Positions 1 to 5,274 of a stretch of 5,274 nucleotides of DNA are shown piece after piece; the stretch's first letter is position 1, and each line of letters opens with the position of its first letter. The notes below the pieces were generated by a model, which saw nothing but the letters and a program-made list of their open reading frames with translations, was not told where the DNA came from and searched no databases. The stretch covers positions 1 through 5,274 of the forward strand of contig JASHXK010000490.1 in assembly GCA_030043575.1 (NCBI GenBank), read 5' to 3'. Source of the DNA: Terriglobales bacterium. Lineage in GTDB: Bacteria; Acidobacteriota; Terriglobia; Terriglobales; Acidobacteriaceae. The position numbers and the translations under genes are program-made.

Positions 1-938
1 ATGTTGTGAATTCGGCCCATCGACGCTGTGCCGCGTTGGAAGATGTTGATCACCCAGCCCAGCGCGATGATCGGCCAGGTGAGCTGCACCATGTAAGTGT
101 TGAAGGCGACGAAGCTGCCGACGGTGATGCGATGCAGCAGCACCTCGCGCCCGCCCACGAAAAGCACGATAACGATCGCGATGCCAAGCAGCGTCTCCAG
201 CGTTGGCCAAAGCATGCCCATCAACCGCACCAGCTTCAGGCTGCGCGCAATGTACTCGGTATTGTCGCACTCGAAGTTCTCGATCTCGGCTTCTTCCTGG
301 ACGTAGGCACGAATCAGGCGCGCACCGGAGAAGTTCTCCTGCGCACGGGCCGAGATGTCGGAGAACATCGCCTGGATGCGCTCGAAGCGCTCGTGAATGC
401 GGCGGCCAAAGTACTGCACCACGATGCTGAAGACGGGCAACGGCGCAAAGGCGAACAACGTCAGCCACGGGCTGATGTATAGCATGAAGACCAGCGCGCC
501 CGCGGTGAACACGATGGTGTTGGCGGTGTACATGATCCCCGGGCCCACCAGCATGCGGACGGCATTCAGGTCGTTGGTCGCGCGCGCCATGATGTCGCCG
601 GTGCGGGTGCGCTGATAGAAGCTGTAGGAGAGGCGCTCCAGGTGCGCGAAGAGGTCGTTACGCAGATCGAATTCGATTTCGCGCGAGACCCCGATCAGGA
701 CCCAGCGCGTCAGGAACTGGAAGATAGCTTTGGCTCCTGCGACCGCCAGCAGCATGAGAGCGTAGGTAAATAACTTCTGGCGCGTGACGCTGTGGTTCAG
801 ATCGTCGATGGCGCGGCGAATAACCAGTGGAAACAGAATCCAGATGCCATTGTTGAACAGCACGCAGACCGCGCCGAACCAGTACGTCGCCTGGTACTTG
901 CGGAGATAGGGAAACAGCGGGCGGAGGTTGGAGAACAT
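1..938 (-). CDS. ABC exporter, transmembrane domain half (MdlA/YheI-like), 3' end beyond window
   Basis: I translated this by hand from the ATG at 938; 312 codons run to the left edge without a stop. The protein is the membrane part of a fused permease-ATPase (type IV) ABC exporter, acting in the inner membrane. Hydrophobic segments lie at about residues 19-40, 56-82, 136-156, 157-178, 243-264 and 277-300, the usual six. Family-type motifs include RTGDIMARATNDLNAVR (111-128), SARAQENFSGARLIRAY (196-212) and an ending QRGTASMGRI (301-310), which normally precedes the ATPase domain. The Walker A, signature and Walker B motifs would lie beyond the left edge. The NDLNAVR and QENFSG wording resembles MdlA/YheI-type subunits of heterodimeric exporters more than MsbA, so the substrate is unknown. 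An in-frame TAG at 942-944 lies two codons before the ATG and fixes the start. No Shine-Dalgarno sequence is visible, because a repeat arm fills that position. The gene lies 155 bases behind lptF-lptG. Exporter identity is firm; the subfamily is tentative. Confidence 0.9.
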   Translation of the reverse strand, partial: MFSNLRPLFPYLRKYQATYWFGAVCVLFNNGIWILFPLVIRRAIDDLNHSVTRQKLFTYALMLLAVAGAKAIFQFLTRWVLIGVSREIEFDLRNDLFAHLERLSYSFYQRTRTGDIMARATNDLNAVRMLVGPGIMYTANTIVFTAGALVFMLYISPWLTLFAFAPLPVFSIVVQYFGRRIHERFERIQAMFSDISARAQENFSGARLIRAYVQEEAEIENFECDNTEYIARSLKLVRLMGMLWPTLETLLGIAIVIVLFVGGREVLLHRITVGSFVAFNTYMVQLTWPIIALGWVINIFQRGTASMGRIHN

Positions 939-939
939 T

Positions 940-1090
940 GGCTATGAGCTGTGGGCCGTGAGCTCTGAGCTAAATCAGCACCGACAGCTTATTTTAGATG
1001 GCCGTCCGACCTGGGTGGATTCGTGTCGCGTCTTCCGAGGTGCAACGTAATCGGGTTATGCCCATGGATCACGGTTCATGGCTCATAGCT
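940..1090. repeat. Imperfect inverted repeat filling the lptF-lptG / ABC exporter gap
   Basis: The plus-strand arm at 940-970 starts GGCTATGAGCTGTGGGCCGT. The reverse complement of 1060-1090 starts AGCTATGAGCCATGAACCGT. By hand, 22 of 31 positions match, with perfect blocks GCTATGAGC and CCGTGA. Seven of the nine differences are transitions, so several remain as G-U pairs in RNA. The spacer is 89 bases. One arm lies three bases behind the lptF-lptG stop codon; the other ends one base before the ABC exporter ATG and supplies the in-frame TAG preceding it. No T-tract follows the structure, so a classical intrinsic terminator is unlikely. The spacer has no recognisable gene; it holds a TAAAAT hexamer (minus strand, 996-991) without a matching -35. 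The sequence looks like a dispersed intergenic repeat, perhaps of REP type, but copies elsewhere cannot be seen here. Confidence 0.6.
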
Positions 1091-1093
1091 GCT

Positions 1094-3475
1094 TTACGTC
1101 GGCACCCGGAGAAGCATGTATCCGCCGGCAAAGCCGAAGATGAAATCCGGCGCCCATGCAGCCAGCATAGCGGGCAACTGATTGGCATCGCCCATGGCTT
1201 CGAACAATCCGGCAGTCACCCAATAGACCACGGCGATGCCCAGCGCTACCGCAACCCCGACGAGCGCACCGCCACGCCGCCCTGACGCGGAGAACGGAAC
1301 GGCCAGCACGGCCATCACCAGCGTGATCAGCGGGAAGGCAATCTTCTTTTGCAACTGCACCTTGAGGCGCACCGTGTCGAAGCCGCTTTGCTGCAGGTCG
1401 TCAATGTACCGCCCCAGCTCGTCATAGCTCATCTCGGACGATTGTTTGACTTCCTTCTTGAAGTAACCGGGGTTCTCGTGCAGCTCATTGAAAGTGGCTA
1501 CCTCGAAGGTACGGTATTCCTGGATGGAGGCGCCGCGCAAGGTGCGCACCCAGCCCTTATCGAAGACCCACTTCTGCAGGCTCTCGTCCCAGTACGCGTG
1601 CTCGGCATAGAGGCGCCGCGTGAGCTGGAAGGTGTCGGGGTCGAATTCGAAGATCGAGATCCCGCCAAAACGATTCTGATCGGGATCGAAGACGCGGTAG
1701 TAATAAATCTCGTTGTTCTGCCCGAATATCCATTTGCGATCCGCTTGCAGATAGGTTTGCGGCGGCTTGCCTTTGATCTCGTTGCGCAGGATCTCCTGCT
1801 GTCGATTCGTCTTCGGAATATACAGCTGATCGAAAACAAACAATGCCGCCGCAAACAACCCGCAAATCACGATGACCGGCAGCGTTGCGCGATACACGCT
1901 GAAGCCACTGGCCTTCATCGCGATCAACTCGCTGGATTTGTCCATCAGTCCGAAGGTAATCAGCACGCCCAGCAGCACTGCCATCGGCGCCATCAGGTAG
2001 ATCATCGACGGGCTCAGGTTCCACAGGTACTCCACCACGGTGATCAGCGGCACCTTATTACGCACGATGTCGGTGAGTAGCTCAAAGAACGTGAACACCA
2101 GCGCCAGCACCAGAAACGTGGTCAGAATCAGCGTCAGGTACAGCGCGAAGTCGCGCAGAATCATGTCGTCGAGGATCAGGGGAAAGCGCGCACTAAAGCG
2201 GTGCCGGTGCAGCGCCGAGTCTGGCGCCAGCTTGCGTCCGCCGGTAATTCTTCTGCGCTGTGTACCAATTGCCTGCAGCTTCTGCAGCAGCTGCTTCCAT
2301 CCGGCAGTGAGATTGGCAATTTCAATCGGCATGCGGTCGACGCGCCACAGCAGAATCAGTCCGCTGAGAAAGAAGAAAATGTTGCCCATCCAGGCGCCGA
2401 ACCAGGGTGTCATCTTGCCTTGGCGCGCCATCTGCACGCCGATCATGGAGAAAAAGTAGTAGACCACGACCAGCAGGATGGTCAGCACAAAACCCGTGCT
2501 TTTGCCGCCCTTGCGCGCCGACAAGCCGAGCGGGATACCGACCATGGCCAGTACCAGGCACGCCGTCGGCAAGGCGAAGCGCCGCTGGAACTCGATCTCG
2601 TAATAACGAGCTTTGATCAGATCATAGGTGTAGCTGCCGGGATCCCAGCTCTTGACGCTCTCGGCAGCCGCGCGCTCGCGAGCCGCATTTCGCCGCAAAC
2701 TGTGCAGGCTGAGTTCGGCGACGGGCAACAGGTCGTGCGGCTTGGTTTCGTCCGTCGGTACGGCAATGGGAATCTCGGTGTTCTCGAAGGTGGTAATGGA
2801 GTACTGATCGGAGACCTTTGGATCCATCTCCTGCTGGGTTCCGTCCTCCAAATGGAAGCGCAGCTTGTCGGGAGCGTCGCTGATCAGGGCGCCGCGTTTG
2901 GCCAGCGTGATCTTGGGAGACGACGGATCGTTGATGTCTGCCAAAAAAACGCCGCGCCACAGCGCCTGACCGTTGGAGGGAATCGCGTCCTGCACGTAAA
3001 GCACGATGTTCTTGAAGTCTTCGTAGAAGACGCGCGGCTCAACTTCAAACGATGCTTGCGAGGACTTCAGCCGCTCCTGCAGATGATCCAATGCAATGGC
3101 CGATTTGGGAGCGACATAAATGCTGTTGCAGAGCCCGAGCAGCCACGCCCCTACGGCGAAGATCGCGACCGAACGGATGAACATGCTCACGCCCATGCCG
3201 CTGGCGCGAATGGCGGTGACTTCGCTGTCGGCAGCCAGGCGGCTCAGTCCTACCAGAATGCCCACGAGCACGCCCATCGGGATGGTGATGGTAAAGGTCG
3301 CGGGAAGCGTGAAAAGAAAGATTTCGGCGACGCTCGGTAAGGGCGCACTGTTGCGGACGATCAGCTCCAGCAGCCGCCCCAGGTCGCGCATAAAAATGAT
3401 GAAGGTGAACAGCGACACGCCGATCAGGGCATGCGACGCGATTTCCTTCAGGATGTAGCGGGTGAGAATGCGCAC
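1094..3475 (-). CDS. lptFG: Fused LptF-LptG lipopolysaccharide export permease
   Basis: This single 793-residue protein carries both permeases of the LptB2FG complex, which extracts lipopolysaccharide from the outer leaflet of the inner membrane and passes it to LptC/LptA using ATP hydrolysed by LptB. Each standard subunit has about 355-400 residues. Residues 1-380 are LptF-like: membrane segments near 12-29, 52-77, 99-121, 300-320, 328-347 and 357-377, with a periplasmic beta domain at about 122-280. Residues 434-793 are LptG-like: segments near 442-465, 488-511, 527-552, 711-729, 735-757 and 768-790, beta domain at about 553-700, with LptG-type stretches GGISIFEFDPD (604-614) and YIDDLQQSGFD (690-700). 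Both halves keep the coupling-helix motif facing LptB: SEVTAIRASG with E85, and SELIAMKASG with E516. A basic cytoplasmic linker of about 53 residues joins them. The start is a GTG; an in-frame TAG at 3482-3484 leaves no earlier start, and no clear Shine-Dalgarno is visible. LptB, LptC and LptA are not in the window. Confidence 0.95.
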   Translation of the reverse strand: MRILTRYILKEIASHALIGVSLFTFIIFMRDLGRLLELIVRNSAPLPSVAEIFLFTLPATFTITIPMGVLVGILVGLSRLAADSEVTAIRASGMGVSMFIRSVAIFAVGAWLLGLCNSIYVAPKSAIALDHLQERLKSSQASFEVEPRVFYEDFKNIVLYVQDAIPSNGQALWRGVFLADINDPSSPKITLAKRGALISDAPDKLRFHLEDGTQQEMDPKVSDQYSITTFENTEIPIAVPTDETKPHDLLPVAELSLHSLRRNAARERAAAESVKSWDPGSYTYDLIKARYYEIEFQRRFALPTACLVLAMVGIPLGLSARKGGKSTGFVLTILLVVVYYFFSMIGVQMARQGKMTPWFGAWMGNIFFFLSGLILLWRVDRMPIEIANLTAGWKQLLQKLQAIGTQRRRITGGRKLAPDSALHRHRFSARFPLILDDMILRDFALYLTLILTTFLVLALVFTFFELLTDIVRNKVPLITVVEYLWNLSPSMIYLMAPMAVLLGVLITFGLMDKSSELIAMKASGFSVYRATLPVIVICGLFAAALFVFDQLYIPKTNRQQEILRNEIKGKPPQTYLQADRKWIFGQNNEIYYYRVFDPDQNRFGGISIFEFDPDTFQLTRRLYAEHAYWDESLQKWVFDKGWVRTLRGASIQEYRTFEVATFNELHENPGYFKKEVKQSSEMSYDELGRYIDDLQQSGFDTVRLKVQLQKKIAFPLITLVMAVLAVPFSASGRRGGALVGVAVALGIAVVYWVTAGLFEAMGDANQLPAMLAAWAPDFIFGFAGGYMLLRVPT

Positions 3476-3542
3476 GACAGACTAGTTTACCGGAAGCGAT
3501 CCGGACACAGCGAGAGGCACCCCACGCGGGCGTATGAAAATG

Positions 3543-3630
3543 TTCGCCACGGAGACACAGAGCACATGGAGAAGCCTGAGGCAAGAGTGCCTAAGACGAG
3601 ACTGAGTGACCTCCGTGCCTCTGTGGTGAA
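3543..3630. repeat. Inverted repeat with nested hairpin in the glgB / lptF-lptG gap
   Basis: Arm 3543-3562 (TTCGCCACGGAGACACAGAG) pairs with arm 3611-3630 (CTCCGTGCCTCTGTGGTGAA). By hand, 16 of 20 positions form Watson-Crick pairs. All four differences are transitions, giving two G-U pairs and two mismatches in an RNA of either strand. The 48-base loop contains a second perfect hairpin, AGGCA-AGAG-TGCCT at 3579-3592. The right arm lies one base behind the glgB stop codon, so the structure would sit at the 3' end of the glgB message. On the minus strand only a short CATTTTC follows the stem, which is weak for an intrinsic terminator. The CACAGAG/CACGGAG wording matches a type of intergenic repeat I recall from acidobacterial and other genomes; that is memory, not a search. 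The rest of this 156-base gap (3476-3542) shows no gene and no convincing promoter. Confidence 0.65.
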
Positions 3631-3631
3631 A

Positions 3632-5274
3632 TCATCGCTTCAGCACCACCATCCCCAGCGGCGGCAGGTTCAACAGCAGCGAATTGTCGAAGCCGTGGCA
3701 GGCGATGGCGTCAGTCATCCTGCCGCCGAAGTTGCCCTCGTCGGTGCCGCCGTAGATTGCCGCGTTGCTGTTGAGCAACTCGCGCCAATGGCCCGCGTGC
3801 GGCACGCCTACGCGATATCCGCGCCGCGGCACGGGCGTGAAGTTGGCGGCGATAACAATCGGAGCGCTGCCATCTTTGCGCAGCCGCATGTAGGTAAGCA
3901 CGCTGTTGTCGGAGTCGTCGGCGTCGATCCAGCGCCAGCCGTCGGGGACGAAATCGGTTTCGTGGAGCGAGGGTTCAGTGCGATAGAAAGCGTTCAGGTC
4001 GCGCACCCAGCGCTGCACGCCCTGGTGTTCGGCCCAGCCCAGCGAGTGCCAGTCGACGCTGGCGTCGTGACTCCACTCGCTCCACTGCGCAATCTCACCG
4101 CCCATGAACAACAGCTTCTTGCCGGGCTGGGTGTACATGTAGCCGAACAGCAGCCGGAGGTTGGCATACTTCTGCCACTCATCGCCGTTCATTTTGCCGA
4201 AGAGCGAGCCCTTGCCGTACACAACCTCATCATGCGACAGCGGCAAGACGAAGTTTTCCGTGAAAGCATACAATCCGCGGAAGGTCAGCTTGTTGTGGTG
4301 ATATTTGCGATGAATCGGATCCTTCTGCATGAACAGCAGCGTGTCGTGCATCCAGCCCATGTCCCATTTCATGCCGAAGCCGAGGCCGCCGATGTAGGTC
4401 GGTCGCGACACCATGGGCCACGCGGTTGACTCCTCGGCGATGGTCTGAATGTCAGGAAAACTCTGGTAGGCCTCGCGGTTGACGGTCTGCAGGAATGACA
4501 CCGCGCCGAGGTTCTCGCGCCCGCCAAACTGGTTAGGGACCCACTCGCCCTGTTTACGCGAATAATCGAGATACAGCATGGAAGCAACCGCATCCATGCG
4601 CAATCCGTCGGCGTGGTAGCGGTCGAGCCAGAAGATCGCATTGCTGATGAGAAACGCGCGCACTTCGTTGCGATCGTAATTGAAGATGGACGACTTCCAT
4701 TCAGGATGGAAACCCTTGCGGGGATCGGCATGCTCGTAGAGATGCGTGCCGTCGAAGTAAGCGAGCCCATGTTCATCATTGGGAAAGTGCGACGGCACCC
4801 AGTCCAGAATGACGCCGATGCCGCGCTGGTGCAGGTGATCGACCAGGTGCATAAAATCCTGCGGCGTGCCGAAACGCGCGCTGGGCGCGTAATAGCTGGT
4901 GACCTGATAGCCCCACGAGCCAAAAAACGGATGCTCCATGACCGGCATGAATTCCACGTGCGTGAAGCCCATCTCGGAAACATAGTCGGCAAGCTTCACT
5001 GCCAGCTCGCGATAGCTGAGCGAGCGGTTGCCCTCTTCCGGCACGCGCATCCACGAACCTAGATGCACTTCGTAAATCGACATGGGCGCGTCGAAACGGT
5101 TGCGTTCGTGGCGCGCGCGCATCCATTCGTTGTCGCCCCATTCATACCAGGTGTCCCAGACGATGGACGCGGTGCGCGGCGGCATTTCGTTATAGAAGGC
5201 GAAGGGATCAGCCTTGTTGACGCGATACATGTGATAGCGCGAGCGAATGTCGTACTTGTAAACTGACCCGCGGC
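3632..5274 (-). CDS. glgB: 1,4-alpha-glucan (glycogen) branching enzyme GlgB, 5' end beyond window
   Basis: The enzyme (EC 2.4.1.18) cuts alpha-1,4-glucan chains and reattaches them by alpha-1,6 bonds, creating branches in cytoplasmic glycogen. The frame stays open to the right edge: 14 codons (RGSVYKYDIRSRYH) precede the first in-window ATG at 5230, so that ATG is internal. In total 546 codons are visible against about 630-730 for the family; the missing part is the N-terminal region and most of the CBM48 module. Numbering from the ATG at 5230, GH13 features are YEVHLGSW (53-60), DWVPSHFPND (143-152), GLRMDAVASM (209-218) with nucleophile D213, TIAEEST (263-269) with acid/base E266, and LPLSHDEVVYGK (329-340) with transition-state stabiliser D334. 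The C-terminal beta domain spans about 430-532 and includes LLNSNAAIYGG (485-495). All catalytic residues are present and the frame is unbroken, so the enzyme should be active. The stop is TGA at 3632-3634. Confidence 0.97.
   Translation of the reverse strand, partial: RGSVYKYDIRSRYHMYRVNKADPFAFYNEMPPRTASIVWDTWYEWGDNEWMRARHERNRFDAPMSIYEVHLGSWMRVPEEGNRSLSYRELAVKLADYVSEMGFTHVEFMPVMEHPFFGSWGYQVTSYYAPSARFGTPQDFMHLVDHLHQRGIGVILDWVPSHFPNDEHGLAYFDGTHLYEHADPRKGFHPEWKSSIFNYDRNEVRAFLISNAIFWLDRYHADGLRMDAVASMLYLDYSRKQGEWVPNQFGGRENLGAVSFLQTVNREAYQSFPDIQTIAEESTAWPMVSRPTYIGGLGFGMKWDMGWMHDTLLFMQKDPIHRKYHHNKLTFRGLYAFTENFVLPLSHDEVVYGKGSLFGKMNGDEWQKYANLRLLFGYMYTQPGKKLLFMGGEIAQWSEWSHDASVDWHSLGWAEHQGVQRWVRDLNAFYRTEPSLHETDFVPDGWRWIDADDSDNSVLTYMRLRKDGSAPIVIAANFTPVPRRGYRVGVPHAGHWRELLNSNAAIYGGTDEGNFGGRMTDAIACHGFDNSLLLNLPPLGMVVLKR

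Noticed and set aside
6..482. Plus-strand open frame of 158 codons at the left edge
   Set aside because: The minus strand here encodes a clear ABC exporter membrane domain, and the plus-strand product is a compositionally odd antisense shadow.
991..996. Possible -10 promoter hexamer TAAAAT (minus strand) ahead of the ABC exporter
   Set aside because: It matches the consensus at five of six bases, but no -35 element lies 16-18 bases upstream, so it may be chance.
1349..2080. Plus-strand open frame of 243 codons antisense to the LptG half
   Set aside because: It is a complement of the conserved LptG-like beta domain and membrane segments, with no independent support.
2201..3340. Plus-strand open frame of 379 codons antisense to lptF-lptG
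   Set aside because: It lies wholly within the coding region of a clear conserved membrane protein, its product is rich in His, Gln, Arg and Asp with no recognisable domain, and such antisense frames are common in GC-rich genes.
3484..3489. Possible -10 hexamer TAAACT (minus strand) ahead of lptF-lptG
   Set aside because: Only four of six bases match, no -35 is present, and it lies too close to the start codon to be convincing.
3490..3504. Small hairpin CCGGA-AGCGA-TCCGG in the lptF-lptG leader
   Set aside because: A five-bp stem is expected by chance in GC-rich DNA, and nothing else marks it as a regulatory element.
3431..4429. Plus-strand open frame of 332 codons covering the glgB gap and the antisense of glgB
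   Set aside because: Most of it is the complement of conserved GH13 sequence, the remainder reads through an inverted repeat, and the product matches no family I know.
5228..5230. ATG at 5230 as the start of glgB
   Set aside because: The same frame continues upstream to the window edge with GlgB-like sequence (VYKYDIRSRYH), so this methionine is internal.

Overview
The window holds three protein genes, all on the minus strand and read right to left: a glycogen branching enzyme (glgB, 5' end beyond the right edge), a fused LptF-LptG lipopolysaccharide-export permease (complete), and the transmembrane half of an ABC exporter (3' end beyond the left edge). Coding density is high. The only non-coding DNA is two gaps of about 155 bases, and each holds an imperfect inverted repeat.

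Lipopolysaccharide export machinery indicates a Gram-negative (diderm) bacterium. Moderately high GC, an LptF-LptG fusion of about 790 residues next to glgB, and intergenic repeats of the types 'CACAGAGGCACGGAG' and 'GCTATGAGC...CCGTGAGC' together suggest an acidobacterium of the Koribacter/Terriglobia kind. This is an inference from recalled patterns and was not checked by a search.

Layout from right to left: 5274-3632 is glgB, with the end of its CBM48 region, the whole GH13 catalytic barrel and the C-terminal beta domain visible. 3631-3476 is a gap containing a 20-base inverted repeat (3543-3562 / 3611-3630) with a small hairpin nested inside it. 3475-1094 is lptF-lptG in one uninterrupted frame of 793 codons with a GTG start. 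1093-939 is a gap containing a second, unrelated inverted repeat (940-970 / 1060-1090). 938-1 is the N-terminal 312 codons of an MdlA/YheI-like ABC exporter.

The LptFG protein should be the membrane part of the LptB2FG extractor, which pulls lipopolysaccharide from the inner membrane. The ABC exporter downstream could share an envelope role, but its sequence looks closer to heterodimeric MdlA/YheI-type exporters than to the lipid A flippase MsbA. The glgB gene belongs to cytoplasmic glycogen synthesis and has no obvious functional tie to the other two. The most distinctive content is the natural fusion of LptF to LptG and the pair of stem-forming repeats set directly behind stop codons. I see no mobile element, CRISPR array, RNA gene or clearly new defence or metabolic system.
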